This document shows, in pieces, positions 8,642-17,311 of a stretch of DNA of 58,870 bases. Under the pieces are notes generated by a model. That model was not told the origin of the DNA and searched no databases. It was given only the letters and a program-made list of their open reading frames with translations. The position numbers and the translations under genes were made by a program. Every line of letters starts with the position of its first letter. Within the stretch, counting starts at the first letter, position 1. Source of the stretch: an uncultured Ruminococcus sp. (GTDB lineage Bacteria > Bacillota > Clostridia > Oscillospirales > Ruminococcaceae); the NCBI GenBank assembly GCA_947566125.1, contig CANOIR010000009.1, positions 1 through 58,870 of the forward strand, given 5' to 3'.

Positions 8642-9148
8642 CTATATAATATAATCTTCAATAGCTTTCATAAGCTTGTCAACACTCTTATTCACTGATG
8701 CATGTTCAAGATGAACTGTAATATCGGCATAACGCTCATAGTAATATCTACGCTGTTCGAAAAGTTCTCTAAAAGTTCTGCAATTTCTACACACAACACC
8801 CCTTGTAATAATATTTCCAACTCGTGCTTCAATATCTTCAATCGCATAACAAAGGTATACGACTTTTCCAAGTGATGCGAGATTATCCATACCTTTTTCA
8901 CTATACACAGCACTTCCGCCAGTTGCTATAATTGTATTTTTAGTATTAACTGCCTCTAAAACACGTCCTTCAGCTTCTATAAAGCCTTCTACACCAAGCT
9001 CGTCTATAAGTTCCATCAAGGGTCTGTTATAATGATTTACTATTAAATCATCTGTATCCACAAAATCATATCCGATACTTTTAGCAATAACTTTTCCAAG
9101 TGTACTCTTGCCTGAACCGGGCATACCTATCATGATAAAGTTGCTCAT
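8642..9148 (-). CDS. aroK: shikimate kinase
   Basis: Phosphorylates shikimate with ATP in the chorismate pathway. The 168-residue protein has Walker A GMPGSGKST (8-16), the shikimate-binding DTDD (31-34) and ATGGSAVY near residue 76, all at the usual positions. It stands alone with its own promoter and a shared terminator; aroQ lies elsewhere in the window. A CVVCRNC-like pair of cysteines (CRNC, near residue 118) sits where the lid domain is expected, which is not a general family feature. The SD AAAGGAG precedes the ATG. Confidence 0.92.
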   Translation of the reverse strand: MSNFIMIGMPGSGKSTLGKVIAKSIGYDFVDTDDLIVNHYNRPLMELIDELGVEGFIEAEGRVLEAVNTKNTIIATGGSAVYSEKGMDNLASLGKVVYLCYAIEDIEARVGNIITRGVVCRNCRTFRELFEQRRYYYERYADITVHLEHASVNKSVDKLMKAIEDYII

Positions 9149-9182
9149 TGGTAATGCTCCTTTGCTGCTATAATATTTTATA

Positions 9183-9211
9183 ATTATAACACGTTATATC
9201 ACATATTGCAA
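9183..9211 (-). promoter_or_regulatory. promoter of aroK
   Basis: TTGCAA, 17 bases, TATAAT on the minus strand, about 35 bases upstream of the aroK start. The remaining gap up to sigG (9212-9382) is A/T-rich and shows no clear sigma-A promoter for sigG. Confidence 0.65.
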
Positions 9212-9382
9212 TACATATTACAATACATTTTACAAAGCTTTAAAATTCCTTCAGAAATTTTTCCTTTGTTCAGAAAACATTTGGAAAATACTGCTGACTA
9301 AAAAATTGATTAGAATTTATTCATATGGGAATACTTGCTGTAATAAAAACTTTTTCTAATAGTCTGGTAGGAGGAATATATT

Positions 9383-10156
9383 ATGGCATTTCAAAAGGTT
9401 ATGATTTCAGGAATAAATACATCAGAACTTACAGTGTTGCAAGAAAAAGAGAAAATAGAACTGCTTAAAGAGATACGTGCCACTGGAAGCAAAGAAGCAC
9501 GAGATAAACTTATAAATGGCAATTTAAGACTTGTTTTAAGTGTTATACAGCGATTTGCCGGCAGAGGAGAAGATGCCGATGACCTGTTTCAAGTGGGTGT
9601 TGTTGGACTTATAAAAGCTATAAATAATTTTGACCTTACAAAAGAAGTAAGATTCTCAACTTACTGCGTACCTATGATAAGCGGCGAATTAAGACGTTAT
9701 CTGCGTGATTTCAATCAAATAAAAGTAAGCCGTTCACTGCGTGACCTTGCTTATAAAGCCATGCAGGCAAAAGAAAGTCTTACAACAAAACTTCTGAGAG
9801 AACCGAATATTACAGAAATAGCAGAAGAAATAGGTGCTAAGCGTGAAGACGTTGTAATCGCTCTTGAAAGTGTTACTGATCCCGTTTCACTTTATGAACC
9901 CGTTTATTCAGATTCCGGAGATACTCTTTATGTGCTTGACCAAATAAGTGATAAAAACGGCATTGAAAATAAGCTTGGCGAATTATCATTTCGTGACGCT
10001 ATTCAAAGCCTTGGAAAACGTGAGAAAAATATTATATACATGAGATTCTTCCAAGGAAAAACACAGATAGAGGTTGCAAATGAAATAGGAATTTCTCAAG
10101 CTCAGGTATCACGCCTTGAAAAGGGCGCTTTAAAGAAAATAAAAGAATCAGTTTAA
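9383..10156 (+). CDS. sigG: forespore RNA polymerase sigma factor SigG
   Basis: Late forespore-specific sigma factor. The 257-residue protein has the SigG N-terminal signature GINTSELTVL (compare GVDTSKLPVL in Bacillus subtilis), region 2 with NGNLRLVLSVIQRF and ADDLFQVGVVGLIKAI, region 3 with SRSLRDLAYKAMQ, and region 4 with FFQGKTQIEVANEIGISQAQ. Length and conservation throughout argue for SigG rather than SigF or SigB. The SD TAGGAGG precedes the ATG. Upstream, GATTA and GGGAATACT separated by 14 bases could be a SigF-type promoter, but this is tentative. It is not next to spoIIG or sigE here. Its 3' end overlaps the convergent 56-residue gene by 9 bases. Confidence 0.95.
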   Translation: MAFQKVMISGINTSELTVLQEKEKIELLKEIRATGSKEARDKLINGNLRLVLSVIQRFAGRGEDADDLFQVGVVGLIKAINNFDLTKEVRFSTYCVPMISGELRRYLRDFNQIKVSRSLRDLAYKAMQAKESLTTKLLREPNITEIAEEIGAKREDVVIALESVTDPVSLYEPVYSDSGDTLYVLDQISDKNGIENKLGELSFRDAIQSLGKREKNIIYMRFFQGKTQIEVANEIGISQAQVSRLEKGALKKIKESV

Positions 10157-10318
10157 TGATGTATCTTCAGTATTTTTGTCAAGTTCATTTTCTTCAATAA
10201 CTTTATTCTCACAATATTGCAAACACTTAATCAATTTTAAAGATAATGCTTCAAGTATCTCTATCGAATCTGCCAGCTCTGCCTGTGATTTATAAAAAAG
10301 CGACTTATAATCCGGCAT
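10148..10318 (-). CDS. 56-residue protein of unknown function
   Basis: A 56-codon frame beginning MPDYKSLFYKSQAEL, with a very strong SD (AAGGAGGTG, 7 bases before ATG) and a good promoter. It looks mostly helical: a hydrophobic middle (ILEALSLKLIKCLQYC) and a charged C-terminus, without a signal peptide. It resembles in style small helical proteins found near HTH regulators in Firmicutes, but I cannot name a family. It is divergent from the HTH gene at 10440 and its promoter is covered by a 24-bp palindrome, so it is probably repressed by that protein or by itself. Confidence 0.7.
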   Translation of the reverse strand: MPDYKSLFYKSQAELADSIEILEALSLKLIKCLQYCENKVIEENELDKNTEDTSLN

Positions 10319-10332
10319 AATTTCACCTCCTT

Positions 10333-10356
10333 GTATATACTTATATAAGTATATAC
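10333..10356. promoter_or_regulatory. 24-bp perfect palindrome, probable repressor operator
   Basis: The half-site is GTATATACTTAT followed by its exact complement. The palindrome overlaps the -10 and probable transcription start of the minus-strand promoter and ends just before the SD of the 56-residue gene. A second nested palindrome AAGTATATACTT overlaps its right half (10347-10358). Confidence 0.75.
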
Positions 10357-10376
10357 TTATAAATAGGAATTGTCAA
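10348..10376 (-). promoter_or_regulatory. promoter of the 56-residue gene
   Basis: On the minus strand TTGACA (10376-10371), 17 bases, TATACT (10353-10348). Its -35 hexamer occupies almost the same bases as that of the divergent promoter. Confidence 0.75.
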
Positions 10377-10398
10377 TAGTAGGTATATACGCTATAGT
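10370..10398 (+). promoter_or_regulatory. promoter of the small HTH gene
   Basis: On the plus strand TTGTCA (10370-10375), 17 bases, TATAGT (10393-10398). The -35 lies within the short palindrome ATTGTCAAT shared with the divergent promoter. Confidence 0.65.
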
Positions 10399-10439
10399 AA
10401 ATATATAAATATTTTTACGGAGAATATAGGTATATTATT

Positions 10440-10649
10440 ATGGTAAAGCTTACTTTACAGGAAATACTGGAATCACGAGGAATAACAAGATACCAGCTAT
10501 CCAAAATGACAGAAATAAAATATCAAACTATTGATAATTATTATAAAAATAAAGTTATACGCTATGATGGATACATCCTTTCTAAAATATGCGAAGCACT
10601 TGACTGCCAGATAGAAGATATTCTAACTTATATCAAAACTAATAACTAA
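10440..10649 (+). CDS. small XRE/Cro-type HTH DNA-binding protein
   Basis: 69 residues consisting almost only of a Cro/C1-type helix-turn-helix: TLQEILESRGITRYQLSKMTEIKYQTIDNYY, with the recognition helix around 27-36, and the last helices ending in the typical LSKICEALDCQIEDIL. Such one-domain proteins act as dimeric repressors or as DNA-binding antitoxins. AGG 9 bases before the ATG serves as SD; GGAG lies further off. Its promoter is back to back with that of the divergent 56-residue gene, making a compact two-gene switch. No toxin fold is recognised in the partner. Confidence 0.88.
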   Translation: MVKLTLQEILESRGITRYQLSKMTEIKYQTIDNYYKNKVIRYDGYILSKICEALDCQIEDILTYIKTNN

Positions 10650-10665
10650 CAGCTAATAAACAAAC

Positions 10666-10712
10666 CAAAAGCATCTCAGCCTGTAATTTAAGTCCAGACT
10701 GAGATGCTTTTT
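10666..10712. terminator. bidirectional terminator
   Basis: AAAAGCATCTCAG and CTGAGATGCTTTTT arms around an 18-base loop, located between the convergent HTH gene and antiporter gene. Confidence 0.85.
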
Positions 10713-10716
10713 ATTA

Positions 10717-11895
10717 TTACTTCTTAACAAGCAGCTTTTTATAAGTAAAATCAATCATAAACGCACCAAATGGAGCTGTTATCAATATCGCCAACACCGC
10801 AACAGCTAAAATAAGTTTTCCGCATTCCAGTCCTGCTGCAAGCGGAGCTGCGCCTATTGCTGCCTGAACTGTAGCTTTAGGAGAATAGGCAAACATACAA
10901 AACAATCTCTCCTTCATAGACAGCTTAGTTCTTAAAAGAGATACAAAAACGCCTGACATTCTAAATATCATTGCAATAACAAGTAAAATAAGTGCTGTCA
11001 AAATATATGATATTATGCTTTTTATATCTACTGCTGAACCTACAAGAACAAACAGCATTATTTCAGCGGCTACCCATATCTTGTTATATTTAGCAGAAAG
11101 CCTTTTTGAAAGTTCTTTATTTATTGCAAAAATCGACATACCCAAAGTCATAATCGCAATAAGTCCGGAAATATGAACATAATCTTTTAATAAATCTTCA
11201 AGTCCCAAAAGTAAAAATGATAAAGACAAAATCACTATAACCTTAGCACTGTCACGCATATGAAACTTTTTAAAAAATAAAACAAGAATAAATCCCGTAA
11301 TGATTCCTACAGCAATTCCAAGCAAAATAGATGTTGGTATTTGAATAAAATCTAATGCAGATGCATTTCCTCCTGAAAGGATCGTAAGAAATGATGTAAA
11401 AAGAACTATAACATAAACATCATCAGCAGATGCACCGCCCATTACGATTTGCGGTATCTGCTTATCAGTACCATAACCTTCATCGATAAGTCTAAGCATT
11501 CTTGGAACTACTACAGCTGGTGAAACTGCAGCAATAACTGAACCAGCAAGAGCAGCTTCAAGATAAGATATTTCAAACAACATAGGTGCAAAAATAACTG
11601 TACCTATAATCTCAAATGTAGCAGGTACAAAACACATAAGCAATGCCGTACATCCTGCTTTTTTCAGCTCGTTTACATCAAGCCCAAGACCTGCACGTGT
11701 AAGAATGATAACAAGAGCAATTTCTCTAAGCTCCGATGAAATATCAAGAATCGAACTGTCGATAAATCCCAGTACATTAGGACCTATTATAATTCCCGTG
11801 ATAATCATTCCTACAAGTGACGGCAGACGAATTTTTCTCGACAGCCAGCCAAAAAACATACCAATCAACATAATCAAAGCAATACTTACCAACAT
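10717..11895 (-). CDS. CPA-type cation/proton antiporter under fluoride riboswitch control
   Basis: 392 residues, nearly all hydrophobic, with about 12 predicted membrane segments and the Na_H_Exchanger features GMIITGIIIGPNVLG near the start and AGSVIAAVSPAVVVPRML near 125. There is no C-terminal TrkA or universal-stress domain. I chose the ATG at 11895, where GGAG is 9 bases upstream; the frame extends to a TTG at 11910 that overlaps this SD. A fluoride riboswitch directly upstream implies a role in fluoride tolerance, for example anion or cation/proton exchange linked to fluoride stress. Antiporters of this type are known members of fluoride regulons, but the transported ion is not shown by the sequence. 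Confidence 0.88.
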   Translation of the reverse strand: MLVSIALIMLIGMFFGWLSRKIRLPSLVGMIITGIIIGPNVLGFIDSSILDISSELREIALVIILTRAGLGLDVNELKKAGCTALLMCFVPATFEIIGTVIFAPMLFEISYLEAALAGSVIAAVSPAVVVPRMLRLIDEGYGTDKQIPQIVMGGASADDVYVIVLFTSFLTILSGGNASALDFIQIPTSILLGIAVGIITGFILVLFFKKFHMRDSAKVIVILSLSFLLLGLEDLLKDYVHISGLIAIMTLGMSIFAINKELSKRLSAKYNKIWVAAEIMLFVLVGSAVDIKSIISYILTALILLVIAMIFRMSGVFVSLLRTKLSMKERLFCMFAYSPKATVQAAIGAAPLAAGLECGKLILAVAVLAILITAPFGAFMIDFTYKKLLVKK

Positions 11896-11925
11896 AAAAA
11901 TCATCTCCAAAAATATATAAAATAC

Positions 11926-12021
11926 AAAAAAGCTGACAGCTCCTGCGTAAAATCGCAGAAGTCATCAGCTTAAATCAAGCAGTTTAAGGCATAAGCCTAT
12001 GGAAGAACCTCATTTCCATTC
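11926..12021 (-). promoter_or_regulatory. fluoride (crcB motif) riboswitch with intrinsic terminator
   Basis: Read on the minus strand, the aptamer shows the first stem GGAA/TTCC around ATGAGGTTC, then AAACTGC, and the conserved GCTGATGACTTCT. The 3' part of the aptamer also forms the 5' arm of a 17-bp terminator (AGCTGATGACTTCTGCG with CGCAGGAGCTGTCAGCT, some G-U pairs) followed by TTTTTT. This mutually exclusive layout is the usual fluoride ON switch: ligand binding keeps the terminator from forming and lets the antiporter gene be transcribed. Confidence 0.92.
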
Positions 12022-12060
12022 TTATTATATCACAGCAATTTAATCATGTCAAGCTTTTTA

Positions 12061-13461
12061 TCACAAGTCCTCAACTACTATATTTTGCAGCCAAACTCCG
12101 CTTTTTAGCATGAATGCTCCAATTATAACTTTTATTACTTCCATAAACTGTACAAGGAAGAAAACTGCCGCAATACTAAGTGATGTGTAATTTGAAAGAA
12201 TATATGCAAATGGTATAAGTACTATCCATGTATATACACTATCAAAGAGAAATGTTATAATAGTTTTTCCGCCCGAACGCAACGTAAAATATGCACAATG
12301 TGAAAACGCACAAAGAGGCATTACTATTGATGATATTAAAATAAATATTTGTGCAAGTTCACGTATACTCTCTTCAGTATTGTAAATTGACGGGAACAAG
12401 CCTCCTACTGATGCCATTATTCCTGCAAATACGCAGCAGCACGCTACACTAAAAAAGATCATTTTCCTTGCCTGATCCTTTGCCTCTGAAAGCATTCCTG
12501 CACCAAGGCTTTGACCAACTATTACTGAAATGCTCGCTCCAAGATTTATATAGACTATATTAAATAAATTCGTTATAGTAGAAGAAATGTTTTGTGCTGC
12601 AACAACTTCAAGTCCTCTTACAGCATAGCACTGAACTATAACTGCCATTCCTGCTGCCCATAAAAATTCATTCAATATAAGAGGTGTACCCTTTTTAAGA
12701 ATATTTAAGCAAATACCCTTGGGTATCCTCAGTCCTCTAAACGCACCCTTTATATATGGATTCTTTTCCTTATGCATATGAGTCCAAACAATAACTATAA
12801 TGCATTCCAATACACGTGCTGCTAATGTTGCAATAGCTGCACCTTTTACTCCCATAGCTGGTATTCCTACAAATCCAAATATAAGTACAAGGTCAAGTAT
12901 AAGGTTCACCACAACAGCAACCGCACTGGCAACCATTGGAACAAAAGTCTGACCAGTTTCACGTATAGTGTTTACATAAGACTGACAAATTGCAAAGGGA
13001 ATGATCGTACCCAGCATAATAAAAAGATAATCCTGACCATATTTTAATGCAAGATCTATATCACCAACTGAACTGCTGTCACTTAAATATAAAGAAATAA
13101 GCTGCTTATCAAAAAAGCCGAAAAGTATAAGTGCTATAATAGATATAACTGAAACAGCATAAATTTTAAATCGAAATGCATATTTTTGTCCTTCATAGTC
13201 ACCTCGTCCGAAAAACTGCGTACCAAATATTCCTGCACCGGATACACCGCCAAAAATTGCTATATTAAATACAAACATAAGCTGATTAACTATGGCAACG
13301 CCGGACATCTGCTCTGTTCCTATTTGCCCGACCATAATATTATCAAGAAAACTTACAAAACTTGTTATTGCATTTTGAATGATCATTGGCACGGCAAGCA
13401 GCAACACACGATTGTAAAACGCTTTATCTCCAATGAAAGCTGCTTTAAACTTTGCAAACAT
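12061..13461 (-). CDS. MATE family efflux transporter
   Basis: 466 residues with about twelve membrane helices and an internal two-fold repeat of the MatE domain. Segments such as LLAVPMIIQNAITSFVSFLDNIMVGQIG near the N-terminus and GTPLILNEFLWAAGMAVIVQCY at the start of the second half are typical. MATE proteins export cationic drugs or metabolites against Na+ or H+. The ATG at 13461 has AAAGGAG 5 bases upstream, so the 7-residue extension in the same frame was discarded. It follows mnmA after a terminator, so it is probably its own unit. The substrate is unknown. Confidence 0.92.
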   Translation of the reverse strand: MFAKFKAAFIGDKAFYNRVLLLAVPMIIQNAITSFVSFLDNIMVGQIGTEQMSGVAIVNQLMFVFNIAIFGGVSGAGIFGTQFFGRGDYEGQKYAFRFKIYAVSVISIIALILFGFFDKQLISLYLSDSSSVGDIDLALKYGQDYLFIMLGTIIPFAICQSYVNTIRETGQTFVPMVASAVAVVVNLILDLVLIFGFVGIPAMGVKGAAIATLAARVLECIIVIVWTHMHKEKNPYIKGAFRGLRIPKGICLNILKKGTPLILNEFLWAAGMAVIVQCYAVRGLEVVAAQNISSTITNLFNIVYINLGASISVIVGQSLGAGMLSEAKDQARKMIFFSVACCCVFAGIMASVGGLFPSIYNTEESIRELAQIFILISSIVMPLCAFSHCAYFTLRSGGKTIITFLFDSVYTWIVLIPFAYILSNYTSLSIAAVFFLVQFMEVIKVIIGAFMLKSGVWLQNIVVEDL

Positions 13462-13490
13462 AAAATCTCCTTTTATCAACATATAATAAT

Positions 13491-13530
13491 AAAAAAGACT
13501 GTTGATAAATGTAATCGTCAGTCTTTTTTA
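13491..13530 (-). terminator. terminator after mnmA
   Basis: AAAAAGACTG and CAGTCTTTTT arms around a 17-base loop with a T-run on both sides. It closes the iscR-nifS-nifU-nadA-mnmA unit. Confidence 0.75.
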
Positions 13531-13545
13531 CCATATAAATTTAAT

Positions 13546-14628
13546 TTAAACTATTACTCCGCCGCCTACAACTAAATCGCCATCATAAAGCACTACAGCT
13601 TGTCCTTTTGTGATAGCTCTTTGCGGCTGCTCGAATATTATTTTTATTGTATTCTCATTTATTTGAGTAACTGTACAGGGTTGTTCTTTTTGATTATATC
13701 GAATCTTAGCCCAAAGCTTCATGCTTCCTTCTATATTGTCAAATGGAATAAAATTGACATTTGTTGCTGTAAGCTCTTTTGAGAAAAGCTCTTCATTCTC
13801 ACCAAGGTAAACTATGTTTGTACAAACATCTTTTCCGCATACATACATAGGCTTTCCAAGTGCAATGCCCAAACCCTTTCGCTGACCTATAGTATATCCT
13901 ATAACACCGCTATGCTTACCCAAAACGTTGCCGTTTTTGTCGCAATAATTACCGCATGGATAATGCCGTCCGGTATAATTTTCAATAAAGCTTACATAGT
14001 CACCGTCCGGTACAAAACATATGTCCTGACTGTCACCCTTATGAGCATTCACAAATCCGTATTCTTCTGCAATGCGTCTTATCTCATCTTTGCTTTCATA
14101 TTCTCCCAGCGGAAAACAAATATGTGACAGCTGCTCCTGATTCAGGAAATAAAGCACATAGCTTTGATCTTTTGCAATATTCTTTGCCTTTTTCAGCAAA
14201 TACCGTCCGTCCTCACGTTTCTCAACACGTGCATAATGACCCGTAACTATTTTATCACAGCCAAGTGTTTTTGCCCTATTATAAAGCCGATCAAATTTTA
14301 AATATCTATTGCAATCAATACACGGATTAGGCGTTCCACCATTTTCATAAGTATCTATAAATCGAGCTATTACCTGCTCTGAAAAATCATCCTGAAAATT
14401 AAATACATAATACGGAATTCCAAGCCTTTGTGCAACTGCCCGTGCGTCTTCAACATCATCAAGAGAACAGCACGTTTTTCCTGTCACATCGTCATTTTCC
14501 ATATTATCAGGCTTTGAATAAAGCTTCATTGTAACGCCTATGCAATCATAACCGGCTTTAAGCATTAGTGCAGCAGATACAGAACTGTCTACACCTCCGC
14601 TCATTGCAATCATTACCTTAACGCTCAT
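13546..14628 (-). CDS. mnmA: tRNA-specific 2-thiouridylase MnmA
   Basis: Thiolates U34 of tRNA-Lys, -Glu and -Gln with persulfide sulfur from a cysteine desulfurase. The 360-residue protein has the PP-loop AMSGGVDSS (8-16), the first catalytic cysteine in GGTPNPCIDCNRYLK and the second in SQDICFVPDGDY. It starts on the A of the nadA stop codon (TGATG) with GGAG 8 bases upstream. Its place in the operon behind nifS and nifU fits direct sulfur supply by that NifS. Confidence 0.97.
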   Translation of the reverse strand: MSVKVMIAMSGGVDSSVSAALMLKAGYDCIGVTMKLYSKPDNMENDDVTGKTCCSLDDVEDARAVAQRLGIPYYVFNFQDDFSEQVIARFIDTYENGGTPNPCIDCNRYLKFDRLYNRAKTLGCDKIVTGHYARVEKREDGRYLLKKAKNIAKDQSYVLYFLNQEQLSHICFPLGEYESKDEIRRIAEEYGFVNAHKGDSQDICFVPDGDYVSFIENYTGRHYPCGNYCDKNGNVLGKHSGVIGYTIGQRKGLGIALGKPMYVCGKDVCTNIVYLGENEELFSKELTATNVNFIPFDNIEGSMKLWAKIRYNQKEQPCTVTQINENTIKIIFEQPQRAITKGQAVVLYDGDLVVGGGVIV

Positions 14629-15539
14629 CAGCTAAGCTCCAACATTCTGTCAAGACAATGCTTTGCCTTTATACGCATTTCATCAGCCATAATAATTTCC
14701 TCACCATCTGTACCTCTAAGTACATTCAGCACATCAACAAGAGTAGTAAGCTTCATATTATGACAAACGCAATTCTTTGAAAGCGGATAAAACATCTTAT
14801 CCGGATAAGAAAGCTGCAAATGCTGAACAATACTGTTTTCAGTACCAATAATAAAACTCTTTGATTCCGACTTTTCAGCATAGTTCATAATGCCCACTGT
14901 ACTGCCGGCATAATCAGCCATTGCAGTAACCTCCGGAATGCATTCCGGATGAACGATCAGCTTGGCATCTGGATGTTCTGATTTTGCCTTCTCAACATCA
15001 GCAACTGTCATTCCTGCATGGACTGGACAGCCGCCGTTAATAGTTATTATTTCCTTTTCAGGCACTTGTTTTTTTACAAAATCGCCAAGATTGCAGTCAG
15101 GTATAAAAATTATCTTTTTCTCCGGCATATTTTTTACGATCTGAACTGCTGAAGAGGAAGTTACACAAACATCGCAAAGTGTTTTAAGTGCAGCAGTTGT
15201 ATTTACATATGCAACAACTGCATGATCAGGATAACGCTCCTTTAATTTTATCAATTCCTCAACAGAAAGCTGCTCTGCCATAGGGCAGCCAGCATCGCTT
15301 TTTGACAGATAAACACGTTTTTCAGGAGAAAATATTTTAACCGTTTCTGCCATAAATCTAACACCGCACATGAGGACATTTTTGTTTTTAACTCCTGCTG
15401 CCTTTTTGCTAAGTGCAAATGAATCTCCTGAAAAATCAGCAATTTCCAAAATATCCGGTGTCTGATAACAATGTGCCAGTATGCAGAAATCCTTTTCTTT
15501 TTTAAGTCTTAGGATCTCCTTTTGAATATCAGCAATCAT
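14628..15539 (-). CDS. nadA: quinolinate synthase
   Basis: Condenses iminoaspartate and dihydroxyacetone phosphate to quinolinate, the first committed step to NAD. It is a 4Fe-4S enzyme of three related domains. The 303-residue protein shows AHCYQTPDILEIADFSGDS at the N-terminus, cluster cysteine candidates in MCGVRFMAETV and CVCHNMKL, and VHPECIPEV in the third domain. It overlaps nifU by four bases. nadB and nadC, its usual partners, are not in the window; instead it is embedded between iron-sulfur assembly and tRNA thiolation genes, which suggests a link to cluster supply. Confidence 0.95.
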   Translation of the reverse strand: MIADIQKEILRLKKEKDFCILAHCYQTPDILEIADFSGDSFALSKKAAGVKNKNVLMCGVRFMAETVKIFSPEKRVYLSKSDAGCPMAEQLSVEELIKLKERYPDHAVVAYVNTTAALKTLCDVCVTSSSAVQIVKNMPEKKIIFIPDCNLGDFVKKQVPEKEIITINGGCPVHAGMTVADVEKAKSEHPDAKLIVHPECIPEVTAMADYAGSTVGIMNYAEKSESKSFIIGTENSIVQHLQLSYPDKMFYPLSKNCVCHNMKLTTLVDVLNVLRGTDGEEIIMADEMRIKAKHCLDRMLELS

Positions 15540-15994
15540 GATTTATCCTCTCCGTCACCTTCATTATCATGTTCATGGCAGCAAGCACAATTGCCGTCAC
15601 AAAGCTGTTCATGATCATAAGCAATTCCATTCTTATCATAGTAATCTTTAACGGCTGCCTTTACTGCTTCTTCTGCCAATACAGAACAATGCAGTTTATG
15701 TGCCGGAAGTCCATCAAGAGCCTCTGCAACAGCCTTGTTTGTAAGAGAGAGTGCTTCTGAAAGCGGCTTGCCTTTGATCATTTCAGTAGCCATAGAACTT
15801 GATGCAATAGCAGAACCACAGCCAAATGTCTTAAACTTTACATCTGAAATAGTATCGTTGTCGATTTTCAGATATACTTTCATTATATCGCCGCATTTAG
15901 CGTTTCCTACTTCACCAACGCCGTCAGCATTTTCAATTTCGCCTACATTTCTTGGATTACGAAAATGATCCATTACCTTTTCACTGTATAACAT
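15536..15994 (-). CDS. nifU: NifU/IscU-like iron-sulfur scaffold with metal-binding-like tail
   Basis: Scaffold on which [Fe-S] clusters form before transfer. The 152-residue protein has the three conserved scaffold cysteines at 34 (AKCGD), 59 (FGCGSA) and 103 (LHCSVL), with Asp36 as the stabilising residue. After the usual end near residue 128 there is a short extra tail with [11 protein letters not shown] (132-142) and an acidic end, which could bind metal. It overlaps the end of nifS by 14 bases and has the SD AAAAGGAG. Confidence 0.95.
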   Translation of the reverse strand: MLYSEKVMDHFRNPRNVGEIENADGVGEVGNAKCGDIMKVYLKIDNDTISDVKFKTFGCGSAIASSSMATEMIKGKPLSEALSLTNKAVAEALDGLPAHKLHCSVLAEEAVKAAVKDYYDKNGIAYDHEQLCDGNCACCHEHDNEGDGEDKS

Positions 15995-17171
15995 ATTCTT
16001 TTACTCCTTTTTTTAAATCTTCCCAAACGGGTGACATTGATCTAAGATATTCAACTACCTTAGGAACATTCTCAATGATATGAGCTATTTCTTCAGGTGT
16101 ATTATATTCGCATATTGAAAGTCTAAGAGAACCGTGAGCTACCTCATGCGGCAGACCAATTGCTAAAAGCACATGACTTGGATCAAGTGAACCAGAGGTA
16201 CAAGCAGAACCTGATGAAGCTGCGATTCCGGCATCATCAAGAAGCAGAAGCAATGACTCACCTTCAATTCCTTCAAAGCAGAAATTAACTGTACCAGGCA
16301 CACGAACATTTCTATCGCCATTGAGTTTACCGTGTGGAATTTTTGACAGTCCCTCTATAAGCTGCTCACGCATTGCAGTTATCTTTGCAATATTCTCATC
16401 CATATGCAAAACAGATTCTTCAAGTGCGGCTGCCATTCCAACTATTGCAGGTACATTTTCAGTTCCGGCTCTCTTTCCTCTTTCCTGTGCACCGCCTTCA
16501 ATCAGATTTGAAATCAAGATGCCTTTCTTAACATAAAGTGCACCAACACCCTTTGGACCGTGAAATTTATGTCCAGATAAAGAAAGCATATCAATATTCA
16601 TATCTTTAACATCAACAGGAACGTGTGCAACAGCTTGTACAGCATCTGTGTGGAACAAAACACCTTTTTCCCTGCAAACAGCTCCGATCTCTTTTATTGG
16701 CTGAATAGTACCTATCTCATTATTGGCAAACATAACAGTTACAAGGCAAGTATCCTCACGAATAGCTGCTGCAACTTCATCTGCTGTTACAATACCACTT
16801 TCATGAACATCAAGAAGTGTTATCTCATATCCCTGTTTTTCAAGCTTATTCAAAGTATGCAGAACTGCATGGTGTTCAAACTTAGTGGAAATTATATGCT
16901 TTTTCCCTTTTCTTGCACCTATTATTGCAGATGAAAGTATAGCCTGATTATCAGCTTCACTTCCTCCTGATGTAAAATAAATCTCCTTTGGATCTGCATT
17001 CAAAGCCTTTGCAACCTTAGCTCTTGCATCTTCAAGAGCAGTTTTTGCATCTTGTCCAAAGCTATACAAACTTGATGGATTGCCGTAAACAACATCAAAA
17101 TACGGCATCATCGCTTCTTTTGCTGTTTTGCTCATCATAGTAGTAGCGGCATTATCAGCATAAACCTTCAT
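15981..17171 (-). CDS. nifS: cysteine desulfurase NifS/IscS
   Basis: PLP enzyme that turns cysteine into alanine and an enzyme persulfide. The 396-residue protein has the N-terminal YADNAATT, the PLP lysine at 202 in [12 protein letters not shown], and the persulfide cysteine at 324 in [10 protein letters not shown], within the flexible loop of group I desulfurases. The ATG at 17171 has AAAGGAAG 7 bases upstream; a 6-residue extension was discarded. It has its own promoter with a regulator-like operator just downstream of the -10, and sits behind the Rrf2 gene. It should supply NifU, MnmA and others. Confidence 0.97.
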   Translation of the reverse strand: MKVYADNAATTMMSKTAKEAMMPYFDVVYGNPSSLYSFGQDAKTALEDARAKVAKALNADPKEIYFTSGGSEADNQAILSSAIIGARKGKKHIISTKFEHHAVLHTLNKLEKQGYEITLLDVHESGIVTADEVAAAIREDTCLVTVMFANNEIGTIQPIKEIGAVCREKGVLFHTDAVQAVAHVPVDVKDMNIDMLSLSGHKFHGPKGVGALYVKKGILISNLIEGGAQERGKRAGTENVPAIVGMAAALEESVLHMDENIAKITAMREQLIEGLSKIPHGKLNGDRNVRVPGTVNFCFEGIEGESLLLLLDDAGIAASSGSACTSGSLDPSHVLLAIGLPHEVAHGSLRLSICEYNTPEEIAHIIENVPKVVEYLRSMSPVWEDLKKGVKEYVIQ

Positions 17172-17191
17172 ATAAATCTTCCTTTCCAATT

Positions 17192-17216
17192 CCTATACAA
17201 CCTATAGGATATTATA
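17192..17216 (-). promoter_or_regulatory. nifS promoter -10 and IscR-type operator
   Basis: TATAAT lies at 17216-17211, and the operator CCTAT-N7-ATAGGAATTG follows from 17208 downward, just downstream of the -10 where a repressor would block initiation. The same motif occurs in the iscR promoter. A matching -35 is poor. Confidence 0.65.
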
Positions 17217-17311
17217 CTAAAAATACGTGAAAATATGCAGAAATTTATACCTATGCATTTTCACAAAACCATACACACATTTACATTCTGCACCAGCTGC
17301 ACTAAATATTA

